Assembly (NCBI GenBank): GCA_965277275.1
Contig: CBDICG010000002.1
Location: 3,162,001 to 3,226,000, forward strand
Reading direction: 5' to 3'
Source of the DNA: HLUCCA09 sp965277275
Lineage (GTDB): Bacteria > Pseudomonadota > Alphaproteobacteria > Rhodobacterales > Rhodobacteraceae
DNA: 64,000 nucleotides
Numbering within the stretch: the first letter of the stretch is position 1; the number at the start of each line of letters is the position of its first letter. A model generated the notes under the pieces. It was not told the origin of the DNA, made no database searches, and worked only from the letters and a program-made list of their open reading frames with translations. A program made the position numbers and the translations under genes. Positions 44,181 to 53,772 of this stretch are shown in pieces.

Positions 44181-44640
44181 CGCCAATCCTCCCACTCCTT
44201 GGGAGAATTGAATCAGCCACAACGAAACCGATCAAGCAGGATTTTTTCCACGAAATCAGCGCTTTGCCGCCGCCACGCTGTGGCGTAGAACTGGTCGCCG
44301 AAGAGAGATTTCGGTGGCACGCAAGCATACTTGCAGTTTGTCCGTATTGGCGGCAGCAGAGCCAATCGTCACAAGCGGAACATCACGCCAATAGGTGGGT
44401 GCAGGACAACTGTTCGCCATTCCAACGCCGCAAGGCTTGTTTGGCTGAACGCCTGGGCATCTGAAAGCGGAACTGGCGACTGTTATATCCTTGGCGGGGA
44501 ACACCTCATCGTGCCCGAACAAGAGGCCAATTCCGTCCAGAACGTTCAGTTTTTGGCGAGACACCGCCCTATCCGACAGCCACTTGCCAAGCCTCATCAA
44601 GCATGGAAGCCTCATCCATCGGATTGGTCGACGGGAGGCG
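44181..44640. other. Region without clear gene
   Basis: Nothing recognisable. It contains the leader of the M20 peptidase gene and flank of the IS1182 remnant. Confidence 0.4.
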
Positions 44641-46071
44641 ATGATGCAGAACACAGACGTCATCTGGGACAAGGTGGACAGGCACAAGGACGACCTGATC
44701 GGGTTGTCGGATCGTGTCTTCGACATGCCCGAAACGCTTTACAACGAGTATCGATCCGTCGCCGAGCACACGGCGATGCTGGAAGAAAAGGGGTTTCGGA
44801 CCACGAAAAATGTGGCTGGAATTCCAACCGCCGTGATCGGCGAGGCTGGAGACGACGGCCCGGTTATCGCCATTCTGGGAGAGTTCGACGCGCTCCCCTA
44901 CCTGAGCCAGACGCCGGGCGTGGCGGAACCTTCGCCACTTGAGGAGGGAGCCAATGGTCATGGCTGCGGCCACAACCTGTTGGGCGCTGCGGCGCTACTG
45001 GCCGCGACCGCGGTCAAGGATTGGCTGGCAGAAAACGGTATCAAGGCACGGGTTCGCTACTACGGGTGCCCGGCCGAAGAGGGCGGCGCGGCCAAGGCCT
45101 TTATGGTCCGCGAAGGGCTGTTTGAAGATGTCGACGCCGCGATTTCGTGGCACCCGGCGACCTTTACCTCGGTCAACAGGGCCAACTCGCTGGCCAACAC
45201 GCGCATCGATTTCACCTTTCATGGCAAGGCCGCACATGCAGCCGGGGCACCCGAACTTGGCCGGAGTGCGCTGGACGCTGTTGAGCTGATGAACGTCGGC
45301 GTCAACTATATGCGCGAACACATGCCCGATGATGCGCGTGTTCATTACGCCTATCTTGATGCGGGCGGAGTCGCACCCAACGTCGTCCAGCACAAGGCCA
45401 CGGTTCGGCAGTTGGTGCGGGCCTCCGACTTGCCCGGCCTGCGGTCGCTGATTGAGCGTGTGAAGAAGATCGCCGAGGGCGCCGCGCTCATGACCGAGAC
45501 CCGTGTCGAGTCAAACGTGTTCACCGGGGTGTCGAACCTTCTAGGCAACCGACCGCTTGAAGAGGCCATGCAGGCCGAGCTGGAGCGCCTAGGGCCAGTG
45601 GATTTTGACGCCGAAGACGAGGTTTTTGCGCACGAGATCCAGAAGACCCTGACGCCAGACGACATCGCGGTGTCCTTCCGGCGCGTCGGCATGCCGCCTC
45701 CGAGAGCCGGCCTCGCGCTCTGTGACTTCGTGGCGCCGCTCGACCTGAAGGGGGAGGGCGGCGAGGGCTCGACCGATGTTGGCGACGTCAGTTGGGCCGT
45801 CCCCACGGTGCAGGCGCGCGTGGCGACCTGCGCGGTCGGCACTCCGTTCCATACCTGGCAAACGGTGGCCCAAGGCAAAACGTCGGCGGCGCATAAAGGC
45901 ATGGTTTACGCGGCCAAGGTCATGGCGGCGACAGCGAAGCGCGTGATCGAGGATGCCGCGTTGCGCGCTCGCGCGCAGGAGGTGCACAACGGCTTTCTGG
46001 AGAAGACGCCCTATGTCTGTCCGTTGCCCGACGGGGTGCACCCGCCGATCGTGCCGCAGTCTGCCTCATGA
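44641..46071 (+). CDS. M20-family peptidase/amidohydrolase (AbgB-like)
   Basis: 476 residues; ATG at 44641 with GGGAGG upstream. Metal-site motifs are LGEFDALP, HGCGHNLLG and CPAEEGGAAK (catalytic Glu and metal Glu), with a dimerisation/lid domain in the middle (TFHGKAAHAAGAPELGRSAL) and a late PFHTW metal His. The closest character is p-aminobenzoyl-glutamate hydrolase subunit B or indole-acetyl-amino-acid hydrolases. It cleaves an amide bond of an N-acyl amino acid. It stands alone between IS remnants, so it may be a passenger of past rearrangement. Confidence 0.9.
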   Translation: MMQNTDVIWDKVDRHKDDLIGLSDRVFDMPETLYNEYRSVAEHTAMLEEKGFRTTKNVAGIPTAVIGEAGDDGPVIAILGEFDALPYLSQTPGVAEPSPLEEGANGHGCGHNLLGAAALLAATAVKDWLAENGIKARVRYYGCPAEEGGAAKAFMVREGLFEDVDAAISWHPATFTSVNRANSLANTRIDFTFHGKAAHAAGAPELGRSALDAVELMNVGVNYMREHMPDDARVHYAYLDAGGVAPNVVQHKATVRQLVRASDLPGLRSLIERVKKIAEGAALMTETRVESNVFTGVSNLLGNRPLEEAMQAELERLGPVDFDAEDEVFAHEIQKTLTPDDIAVSFRRVGMPPPRAGLALCDFVAPLDLKGEGGEGSTDVGDVSWAVPTVQARVATCAVGTPFHTWQTVAQGKTSAAHKGMVYAAKVMAATAKRVIEDAALRARAQEVHNGFLEKTPYVCPLPDGVHPPIVPQSAS

Positions 46072-46229
46072 GCGCAGCGACGCGACCCTGGTCGTGAGAA
46101 CGGCGGGATTGTTCCGCAGACTGTAGGTTCGACCTGATCTCGATTTCGCGCGCGGCGAATGCTTCTTCTGAATGGCCGCGCCGCAGCTAAAGCGTCTAAG
46201 GTCCAACGGCAGGTTCGGACCGACCGCGG

Positions 46230-46550
46230 TCACACAACTAGTGCTGAATCTCCACTCCTTTTGGCCAAGTCCGCCACAGACACGCTGCTTAATTCATCTT
46301 CAAAATGGCGACGAGCAGCTTCCATGGCGGCTTTGGTCGCGTCAGTCGCGGCATGTTCAAGAAGACAGGGCGACGAGGGTTCGGGTGCCTCAATCGCGAA
46401 AAGGTTTGGCGAACCTAGCGCATTGTAGACGCCCAAAAGGCTGATCTGAGCTGTCGGACGCTGCAATTGCCATCCACCGCCGTGGCCTTTGATCGACGCC
46501 ACAAGCCCATGCGTGCGCAACCCTGCCATGGTGCGCCGCAAGAGGGAGGC
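46230..46550 (-). pseudogene. Rrf2-family regulator, 5' end lost
   Basis: Minus-strand reading from about 46550 gives LLRRTMAGLRTHGLVASIKG, then HGGGWQLQRPTAQISLLGVY and LGSPNLFAIEAPEPSSPCLL, which is the wing and C-terminal part of Rrf2/YwnA-type regulators. The N-terminal helix-turn-helix is missing and the frame runs into IS sequence at about 46560. No Fe-S cysteine set is evident. Confidence 0.75.
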
Positions 46551-46567
46551 GTCCCACGCCTTTGGTC

Positions 46568-47272
46568 TCACACCAGCAGTGACATCATCAGGCTGGCCAG
46601 CCTTAGAACGAGGAAAGACCCGGCCATGCCTATGATAGTGGTCAGCCGTGGGCCGGACGCAGCGGCCGGACCCTGACCGAACCGTTTGAGGAGAAGCGGT
46701 ACGACGCCCCCAATCGACACTGTCTGGCCGTCTGTATCTGGGCCACTGATCTGGGGGTTCTCTAGTATAGTTTCTGGGACTGGTGGGCGAATGTTGAGCG
46801 CCTGATGCGGCCGAGTGTGAGTGTATTGCCTAAGGCAGTGGTTGTTGACGATCTCGGCCCGCTCGATCGTCGTGAACCACTCCGCACTAAGAACCTCTCG
46901 ATGCAGCATCCCGTTGAACCGCTCGTTGTAGCCCTTCTCCCAGGGCGATCCCGGATAGATCCGGATCGGCTTGATGCCAATACATCGAAGCTAGCCCTGC
47001 AATGCTTCGGCCACGATCTCTGGTCCATCGTCCGACCGGATGTGCTCTGGTGCACCATGCCTCAACAAGAGTGGATAGGGTACTTCGAGGACGTCGACGG
47101 CTCCCATCTTGGTGCGTACGATCACAGTCAATGCCCGGCGCGTGAACTCATCAAGCACCGTCAGTATCTCGTGACTCCGGCCGTTGCTCTGCTTGCCGTG
47201 AACGAAATCCCCTCTTGTCTTATGACTTTCGTTGGCTTCCGAGGCAAAAGGAGCCACTGCCCGGCGCGTCAT
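46568..47272 (-). pseudogene. Integrase-type (IS3/IS481-like) transposase remnant
   Basis: From 47272 down: GRSHEILTVLDEFTRRALTV, EHIRSDDGPEIVAEALQG, an in-frame stop (TAG) near 46995, IGIKPIRIYPGSPWEKGYNE, RFNGMLHREVLSAEW, and QYTHTRPHQALNIRPPVPET. It is the DDE domain of an rve-type transposase broken by a stop and frameshift, and lacks its N-terminus. Its insertion probably removed the start of the Rrf2 gene. Confidence 0.8.
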
Positions 47273-47642
47273 TTATTCCGGGCGGTGGCGGGGGTCGGAC
47301 CGTTCCCCTCTTGGTCATAGCGGAACGTCGCTAAGTATGGTCGCCTCCGTCTCTTCTTTTGGCCTGAACCGTTGACCGGCAGGCGATGCCCGGCATCGTC
47401 GAGAGGTGGAGACTTGGGCTTTGAGCCCGCATGACAAGACAAGGCGAGGAAAAGGCACATGAACGACAGCATCGGGATCGACATATCGAAGGATACACTT
47501 GACGCCTATTGGCTGTCGGGACTGTCTGACTTCAGCATAGACAGTTTTGCAATGACACGGCAGGCCTGAGATTGCTCATTAGATGGGCGCACCGAATGGA
47601 GGTTTCGCAGGTCGTGTTTGAGGCGACTGTGATCTATCATAG

Positions 47643-48873
47643 TGAACCTGTCGCGGAATTGTGCCGCTCCTTTGAAGACGTATCGTGTCGCAAAGGAGAA
47701 CCGACATGGCATCACGACCGAGGCCGGAGTTCCGCGCTGAAGCGGTTCGGGTCGCATTGACGAGCGGACTTTCCCGCAAGCAGGTGGCTGCTGATTTCGG
47801 TGTTGGCTTTTCAACGCTGAGCCGGTGGATCCAGCAGGAGCGCAAGAACCCCGAGAGGCCGACAGCGCAATCCGACCTTGAGCGTGAAGTCGCTGAGTTG
47901 CGCCGAGAAAACCGGCAGCTCCGGGAGGAGAGGAACGTTCTCAAAAGAGGCCACGGTGTTCTTCGCGGAACGAAGCAAATGAGGGTCGCTTTCGTTGAAG
48001 AGCACCGCAACAAGATCCCGGTGAACCGGCTCTGCGAGATCACGGGTGTCAGCCCTCGTGGGTATCGAGCTTGGCGGTGCCGTCCGCTCAGCGGCGGTCA
48101 GCGCAAGGACATGGTGGTCCTGGCCCACATTCGGGAGCAGTTCGCCTTGCTCTGGGCAGCTATGGCCGCCCGCGCATGACAGAGGAGTTGAAGGAACTGG
48201 GCATTGATGTCGGCCATCGTCGTGTCGGCAGGCGGATGCGCCAGAACGGTATTTCCGTAAAGCGGAACAAGAGGTTCAAGGCGACAACCGATAGCAATCA
48301 CAGCTTCAAGTTCGCGCCAAAACTGCTGGATCGCGACTTCTCTGCGGGTCGCCCCAACCGGAAATGGGCCGGGGACATCAGCTATATATGGACGCGGGAA
48401 GGCTGGCTCTATTTTGCGGTGATCATTGATTTGCATTCCCGGCGCGTCGTTGGCTGGGCTGTCAGCAACCGGATGAAGCGTGATCTGGCAATCCGAGCAT
48501 TTAAGATGGCCATTGCCTTGCGGCAACCGCCCAGGGGCCGCATTCACCACACGGATCGCGGCAGCCAGTATTGCTCTCACGATTACCAGAAGATCTTGCG
48601 CCAGCATTGCTTCGAGGTCTCGATGAGTGGGAAAGGCAATTGCTACGACAACGCGGCGGTCGAGACCTTCTTCAAGACCATCAAGGCCGAGCTGATCTGG
48701 CGCCGTTCATGGCCGACACGGCGCGCTGCCGAACTCGCGATCTTCGAATACATCAATGGCTTCTACAATCCGCGCCGCAAGCATTCCGCTCTCAGCTGGA
48801 GAAGCCCCGTGGCTTTCGAGGCTCAGGCCGCATAAGTGAGAACTTGGAGCGGCACCAAGTCGTGACAGGTCCA
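47643..48873 (+). mobile_element. IS3-family element inserted in IS110, with TAG target duplication
   Basis: 1231 bp. The left end starts TGAACCTGTCGCGGAATTGT; the right end, read in reverse, is TGGACCTGTCACGACTTGGT, and both continue GCCGCTCC. The repeats match over about 28 bp with a few mismatches. TAG at 47640-47642 is repeated at 48874-48876, a 3-bp target duplication as usual for this family. Confidence 0.88.
47706..48835 (+). pseudogene. IS3-family transposase of the nested element, frameshifted
   Basis: Frame one from ATG 47706 reads MASRPRPEFRAEAVRVALTS, with HTH VAADFGVGFSTLSRWIQQER and coiled coil REVAELRRENRQLREERNVL. It then runs on into OrfB sequence (MRVAFVEEHRNKIPVNRLCE). A frameshift near 48145 leads into frame two: SYGRPRMTEELKELGIDVGH, KWAGDISYIWTREGWLYFAV, HHTDRGSQYCSHDY, KGNCYDNAAVETFFKTIKAE, NPRRKHSAL. 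The DDE residues are present, but the reading frame is broken inside OrfB, so the copy is probably dead. Confidence 0.82.
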
Positions 48874-49710
48874 TAGATTGCTCGAAACGGGTCTTGCAGC
48901 AGGTGGCGTACCCTTCGCGCGGGTCAATCCTCGCCAGGCACGGCGGTTTTGCGAGGGCGCTGGTCAATTGGCCAAGACAGATCGCGTTCACGCCGCGATG
49001 CTTGCAAAAATGGGAGCGGTATTGGAACTGAAGGCTGATCAAGCCAAGAGCAAAACCCTGTATGATCTCAAGAAATTGGCCATGGCCCGCCAAGCTTTCT
49101 TGAAGGGCCGCACAGCCGCCAAGGCTAGACTGAGTGCTGCGCGCATTTGCTTCTCAAGAAGTAGATCAAGCTTCGCCTGCGACAGGTGGCGCGCGACATT
49201 ACCCAGACTAAGGACGCAATGCAGGCCATCGTGGCCGCGAACCAAACTCTCTCTGAGCGAGCACAAATCCTGACCAGCATCCCAGGCATTGCGAGATTGA
49301 CCGCTTTGGCCCTGCTGATCGAGCTGCCCGAACTGGGCAGTCTAAGCGGAAAACAGGTCGCAAGTCTGGCGGGTCTCGCGCCAATCTCACGCCAGTCGAG
49401 AAAGTGGGAGGGCAAGGAGCGCATCCAGGGCGGTCGGGCAAATCTGCGACGGGCGATCTATCTGCGGCCATTGCTGTGACGCGTTTCAATCCGGACATGA
49501 AGGTCAAATACGAGCAGCTCTATCTGCAGGAAAGTGCAAGAAATAGGCAATCACAGCCGTCCTGTGCAAGCTCGTCGTCATGGCGAACGCGCTACTGCGA
49601 GAGCACCGAGATTGGGCAAAACAACCGGCTTGACCAATACGAATACTGGGCGATGCTCACAACGCCTGCGGAGCAATGGATGGCCGACACACGGTTCTGA
49701 TGAGTTGGCC

Positions 49711-49833
49711 TCAGCTGTAAATGGTGGCGTCGCTGATCTCATGCTTACGACATAGGTCAAGCGACCTCATGCCCGCCCGATGCTCCTTGAGCAGGCGAAT
49801 GATCTGCGCTTCGCTGAACCGTGATCTCTTCAT
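49711..49833 (-). pseudogene. IS3-family OrfA N-terminal fragment
   Basis: The 40-codon minus-strand reading MKRSRFSEAQIIRLLKEHRA, then GMRSLDLCRKHEISDATIYS, ends in a stop where a Trp-Lys-x-Lys continuation is expected. It is the HTH end of an IS3 (IS407-like) OrfA. Confidence 0.75.
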
Positions 49834-49939
49834 CGCCTGTCTCCGCATTTGGAGAACAGGCTAACCACAAATCGAGGACTTCTCAGGGAGCAGCTCACAA
49901 AACACCACGAAGTTTTGCCCCCTCTCTTTCCGACCACCT

Positions 49940-49953
49940 CCATGGTACCATGG
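49940..49953. promoter_or_regulatory. 14-bp perfect palindrome CCATGGTACCATGG
   Basis: Self-complementary site 53 bases upstream of the AraC-type gene. It may be an operator or chance; AraC proteins usually prefer direct repeats, which weakens the case. Confidence 0.3.
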
Positions 49954-50005
49954 TCAGGGTCGATGAGCCCTGCAACTGCCCGTCTGAACTTTGGAAGCTC
50001 TTTGG

Positions 50006-51043
50006 ATGAATGGGAAGCGCACAATCGAAAAATTTGAACTTTCCTTCGCGGACACCGTACCATTTGACCACGACCAACTCTGGGTCGATACACTTCGGTC
50101 TGTCTACGATGTATCACTGGACAGAGGAAATCCAAAGAAAGTCGAGCGCGTTGGGAAAAGCTGGATGCTTGACCGACTTGTGTTGAACGAAGCCGTGTTC
50201 GGAGGCCAGCTGATACGCCGCGACAAGCGCCATTTGAGCCTGATGCCAAACGATTTGCTTCTGGTGGAGATCTACTTGGATGGGGAGCTCTATGGGGATT
50301 TGGATGGCGAACCGGTGCATATCGTGCCCGGTGAAGTCCACATCCTGGACTTCAGCCGCGCGTACGTTGCGCGCTCAACGGAAACGCACGTACGGAGCCT
50401 GCTCGTTTCTCAAGGAGCGGTTGGCTACGATCCAAGACGACACGGTCCGGTGTTGAAGATCACCAAGCGGAGCGTCGTCGGACTTATCTTATTTGAAACG
50501 CTGATGAGGGTGTTCGACCAGCTCGATCAAACGTCTGAGTGGGAAGCTGAAGCCATGTCCCAAATAATTGTTTCGCTGCTTGAAACTGCACTCAATTCAG
50601 GATCGAACACGGTGCCCGAAACGCCTGGCTTCAAGGAAGCGCGCAACCAGACCGTACGTGCCTACATCAATGAGAACCTTGCTGCGGGCAAGGTAAACCC
50701 TGATGCACTGAGCGCGCGTTTCGGCGTTTCTCGTGCCACTCTCTACCGCGAGTTCAAAGACGAAGGGGGCATAGAGCGTTACGTCTTGGCTCGTCGGCTA
50801 GACGCTGCACTATCCTCTCTCGCGCGTTCTCCGAGTGAACGTGGCGCAGTGGCGCGTACAGCCGAACACTGGGGCTTTTCTTCCGCATCCTACTTTAGCA
50901 GAGAATTCAAACGCCGTTTCGGATTCTCTCCGACTGAGATCAGTGGGAGCCGAAACGACTATGTGACAAGAAGGGATATCGAAATCGCAACCCGGGCTCC
51001 GGCGACAGCAGATCGCTACACGGACTTCTTGCGAAACCTCTAG
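50006..51043 (+). CDS. AraC-family transcriptional regulator
   Basis: 345 residues from ATG 50006 (MNGKRTIEKFELSFADTVPF), with GGAAG 8 bases upstream; a TTG 5 codons earlier is an alternative. The N-terminal 200 residues are a cupin-like ligand domain of the FeaR/AraC_binding_2 sort (LVEIYLDGELYGDLDGEPVH). The C-terminal double HTH runs from about 235 (NENLAAGKVNPDALSARFGV, SRATLYREFKDEG) to HWGFSSASYFSREFKRRFGF. No obvious target gene survives beside it, since both sides are IS debris; it may be an orphaned regulator. Confidence 0.9.
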   Translation: MNGKRTIEKFELSFADTVPFDHDQLWVDTLRSVYDVSLDRGNPKKVERVGKSWMLDRLVLNEAVFGGQLIRRDKRHLSLMPNDLLLVEIYLDGELYGDLDGEPVHIVPGEVHILDFSRAYVARSTETHVRSLLVSQGAVGYDPRRHGPVLKITKRSVVGLILFETLMRVFDQLDQTSEWEAEAMSQIIVSLLETALNSGSNTVPETPGFKEARNQTVRAYINENLAAGKVNPDALSARFGVSRATLYREFKDEGGIERYVLARRLDAALSSLARSPSERGAVARTAEHWGFSSASYFSREFKRRFGFSPTEISGSRNDYVTRRDIEIATRAPATADRYTDFLRNL

Positions 51044-51083
51044 CGCCTTCTAACTGGAGCGCGCCAGTGGTGTGTCGAAAAAC

Positions 51084-51347
51084 CTAGATGTCCTTGCCGA
51101 CTGTCTTTCCAAGCTCGCTGCGCTTCTTCGTCATTTTTTCGATTTCGACCTCAAGTTGGCGGCTTGCCTTCAGTGCCTTTTCGAACTTCGCCTTTGCTTC
51201 GCTTTGTTTTTTGGGTGGAAGACTAGGGTGCATATCAGCGCCGGCGGACGACACTTCTTTTTCGATCTTTTCTAGCTTCTTCCTGCTGGCGGCAATTGCA
51301 GCGCTCAATGAAACGATCTCTTTGACCGCCTTTTCGTTGTCCGGCAT
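51084..51347 (-). CDS. Small coiled-coil protein, unknown
   Basis: 87 residues; ATG at 51347 with AAAAGGAGAG upstream, a strong ribosome site. It is nearly all helix, Lys/Glu-rich (MPDNEKAVKEIVSLSAAIAA, KKLEKIEKEVSS, SEAKAKFEKALKASRQLEVE), with a Pro-rich bend HPSLPPKK in the middle. No signal peptide or membrane segment. Function not recognised. It is convergent with the AraC gene. Confidence 0.65.
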   Translation of the reverse strand: MPDNEKAVKEIVSLSAAIAASRKKLEKIEKEVSSAGADMHPSLPPKKQSEAKAKFEKALKASRQLEVEIEKMTKKRSELGKTVGKDI

Positions 51348-51510
51348 CGGACTCTCCTTTTACCCCTTCCGAGTGCGGTTGTTCTCCGTGTCACAGGTCC
51401 GCAGTCGGATCACCTAGTCGGACCTAAGTGTTACGAGATCTGACCAAGAGCTTCGATTGCTGACAGTCTCAAAGTGCTAGCGCGTGTCCCGATCCCGTAT
51501 GCCATTCAGA

Positions 51511-51560
51511 AGTAAGCAACTTTCGACCACCTTGTTGCCCCCAGATAGGGATTGCTTACT
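51511..51560. repeat. Inverted repeat AGTAAGCAA ... TTGCTTACT
   Basis: Perfect 9-bp arms separated by 32 bases in an otherwise gene-free 260-base stretch before the IS3 element. It may be a leftover IS end pair or a transcription terminator-like structure. Confidence 0.35.
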
Positions 51561-51664
51561 CCTGGTCTCACTCAACAGCAGACTGCGCAGTGTCGGGCTT
51601 GCTGGCGCCACTGAACCGCGCCGGGTTTGTCGGAGGCTCTAACTCTTGAGTAGGATGGAGCATC

Positions 51665-51987
51665 ATGAGCAAGGCGACGAACAAGTTTCCCCTGAAGTGC
51701 GCGCGCGGGCCGTGCGACTGGTTCTCTAGACCGAGGCCCAACACCCGTCACGCTGGCAGGCGGTGATGTCGGTCGCGGCGAAGATCGGCTGCACCCCGCA
51801 GACGTTGAACGACTGGGTCAAGAAGACCGAGGTCGACAGCGGTCGGCGCGCGGGTATCCCGACCGAGATGGCGGAGAGGATGAAGGCCCTGGAGCGTGAG
51901 AACCGCGAGCTGCGCCGGGCCAATGAGATCTTGCGCAAGACCTCGGCATATTTTGCGATGGCAGAGCTCGACCGCCGGTCGAAGTGA
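51665..51987 (+). pseudogene. IS3-family OrfA, frameshift and stop
   Basis: It begins MSKATNKF. A base loss near 51690 shifts the frame, and an in-frame TAG sits near 51727 (restored reading would be VRARAVRLVL-TEAQHPSRWQ). The rest, VMSVAAKIGCTPQTLNDWVK, then MKALERENRELRRANEILRK and AYFAMAELDRRSK, is the usual OrfA end. Confidence 0.8.
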
Positions 51988-52891
51988 TGGTGGATTTCAT
52001 TGAAGCGCACGGGGATGCGCATGGGGTCGAGCCGATCTGCGACGTGCTGCCGATAGCCCCATCCACCTACCATGGTCATCTAGCGAAGCGGGCTGGTCCA
52101 GCTTGCATGTCGGACCGTGCCCGCCGCAATGAAGCCCTCCGACCCGGGATTCGCCGTGTATTCGAAGAGAACTGGCACGTCTATGGCGTCCGCAAGGTCT
52201 GTCATCAGCAGCGCCGCGAGGGGTTCGTTGTCGCCCGCTGCACGGTTGCACGACTGATGAAGGACATGGGGTTCAAGGCATTATCCGGGACAAGCCACAC
52301 AGGACGACGATCCCCGACAAGAAGGCGCCCTGTCTGCTGGACAAGGTCAACCGCCAGTTCCGGATGCCGGCGCCCAACATGCTTTGGGTCAGCGACTTCA
52401 CCCACGTCGCCACCTGGAAGAGCTTCGTCTATGTTGCCTTGGTCATCGACGCCTAGGCCCGCAAGATCGTCGGCTGGCGTGTCAGCACCTCGGCGCATGT
52501 GGGGTTCGTCCTCGATGCCCTGGAACAAGCGGTGCATGATCGCCGCCCTGGGAAGGACATGGGGCTGGTCCACCATAGCGACAGGGGCTCGCAATACCTG
52601 TCCATCCGTTACACCGAGCGACTGGCCGAAGCGGGCATCGAGCCCTCGGTCGGCAGCGTAGGCGACAGCTACGACAACGCACTGGCCGAGACGATCAACG
52701 GCTTGTTCAAGGCCGAGGTCCTCCACTGCCGCGGACCATGGCGCAGCTTCGAGGCCGTCGAATACGCGACGCTGGAATGGGTCGACTGGTTCAACAACCG
52801 CCGCCTGCTGGAGCCCATCGGGAATACCCCGCCAACCGAAGCCGAGGCCAACTTCTACGCCGCTCTGGAAACTGAACCCATGGCGGCGTAA
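51984..52891 (+). pseudogene. IS3-family OrfB, frameshift and stop
   Basis: It starts MMVDFIEAHGDAHGVEPICD. A frameshift near 52285 leads into NRQFRMPAPNMLWVSDFTHV, then ATWKSFVYVALVIDA. A TAG follows near 52456, then RKIVGWRVSTSAHVGFVLDA, HHSDRGSQYLSI, DSYDNALAETINGLFKAEVL, and FNNRRLLEPIGNTPPTEAEA. All DDE blocks are recognisable, but the gene is dead. Confidence 0.82.
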
Positions 52892-52974
52892 CTAACCAAA
52901 GTCAGCCCCCGGCAAACCCGGCGCAGTTCAGTTCTCTTCGTGTCAGTTGAACTGAATAGCCCCGTGTTTCTTAG

Positions 52975-53190
52975 ACGCCCTCGTGCCTTAGTTTCTGTTG
53001 CCGCTCGAACTCGAGGGGCGACAACATTCCATTACGCGCGTGCTAGCGCTTTGGGTTGTAGAACATCTCGATGTAGTCGAAGATCTCCCGCCGCGCTTCT
53101 TGGCGGGTCCGGTAGGTGCGGCGCCTGATCCTCTCGGGCTTGAGGAGATTAAAAAGCTCTCGGCGACGGCGTTATCGTGACAATTGCCTA
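52975..53190 (-). pseudogene. IS3-family OrfB C-terminal fragment
   Basis: The minus-strand reading DNAVAESFFNLLKPERIRRR, then TYRTRQEARREIFDYIEMFY and NGMLSPLEFERQQKL (with stops) is the end of an IS3 integrase domain. It abuts the truncated DUF4160 gene, so its arrival probably removed that gene's start. Confidence 0.78.
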
Positions 53191-53209
53191 CAATGATGGC
53201 CTGAATGCT

Positions 53210-53290
53210 AGGACACTGAACTGCGTCCAAAGGTTGGTGGAAGAGCACCGGGAAACACTGGAGAAAGCTTGGCATGAGTACTTCGTCTAG
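53210..53290 (+). pseudogene. DUF4160 protein, only the C-terminal 26 codons left
   Basis: The reading RTLNCVQRLVEEHRETLEKA, then WHEYFV and stop, is the typical DUF4160 ending. It overlaps the DUF2442 start by 17 bases. DUF4160-DUF2442 pairs are predicted toxin-antitoxin-like modules; here the first partner is decapitated. Confidence 0.75.
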
Positions 53291-53522
53291 ATCTATGCAG
53301 TTCGACGAAGACTGTATGTGGATCGAACTCGGGGATGGCCGCACCATCGGCGTGCCTCTCGCCTGGTTCCCCCGCCTCCTGCATGCATCGGCAGATGAGC
53401 GCGCCCAGGTGGAGCTCAGCCGCCGCGGCCTGCACTGGGAGGCGCTTGACGAAGACATTTCGATCGAAGGGCTTCTACTGGGACGCGGGGATCAGACCAC
53501 CGCTCCAGGCCAAGTGGCCTGA
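53274..53522 (+). CDS. DUF2442 domain protein
   Basis: 82 residues; ATG at 53274. The core MWIELGDGRTIGVPLAWFPR, then QVELSRRGLHWEALDEDISI and EGLLLGRGDQT is a full DUF2442 domain. The usual partner DUF4160 is only a stub upstream, so the gene's own promoter may be lost. If the pair is a toxin-antitoxin module, this surviving member would be the antitoxin-like partner; that assignment is inference. Confidence 0.85.
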   Translation: MSTSSRSMQFDEDCMWIELGDGRTIGVPLAWFPRLLHASADERAQVELSRRGLHWEALDEDISIEGLLLGRGDQTTAPGQVA

Positions 53523-53772
53523 AGCCGCCCGCCCTTGCCAGACAAATGGTGAGCGCTGATGGCCATAGCTGTAGGGGCGCCCATCGGCACCGCTGCATGT
53601 AGCGGTCTGGGTGAGAGTGTTTAGCTCGAACTTGGGACTATGCGTCCGCGCTAGCGAGAGCTATCAACCTTAAGCACGAACAACTTGAATGTGTTCTACC
53701 ACCGCATCCGAAGATGCTCAGGTCAACACGGTGATTACCTCAAATGTGTAGCGCAAGTAGGTAAGGTGGAAC

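Larger units (their letters stand above)
47459..49633 (+). mobile_element. IS110-family transposase gene, degraded and interrupted by an IS3 element
   Basis: The first part (47459-47642) reads MNDSIGIDISKDTLDAYWLS, then after a frameshift GLRLLIRWAHRMEVSQVVFE and ATVIYH. The second part (from 48874) continues RLLETGLAAGGVPFARVNPR, then QARRFCEGAGQLAKTDR. After a frameshift near 49145-49185 it gives SIPGIARLTALALLIELPEL and LAGLAPISRQSRKWEGKERI, and it ends LLREHRDWAKQPA at 49633. Removing 47643-48873 and one TAG restores HRLLETG in frame. Without the insert the gene is about 941 bp, the normal IS110 transposase size. DEDD residues are partly visible (IGIDIS). Confidence 0.88.
51611..52930 (+). 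mobile_element. IS3-family element, degenerate copy
   Basis: About 1320 bp. The left end CTGAACCGCGCCGGGTTTGT and the right end (reverse) CTGAACTGCGCCGGGTTTGC match over 26 bp with four mismatches. OrfA and OrfB are both broken. No target duplication recognised. Confidence 0.85.
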
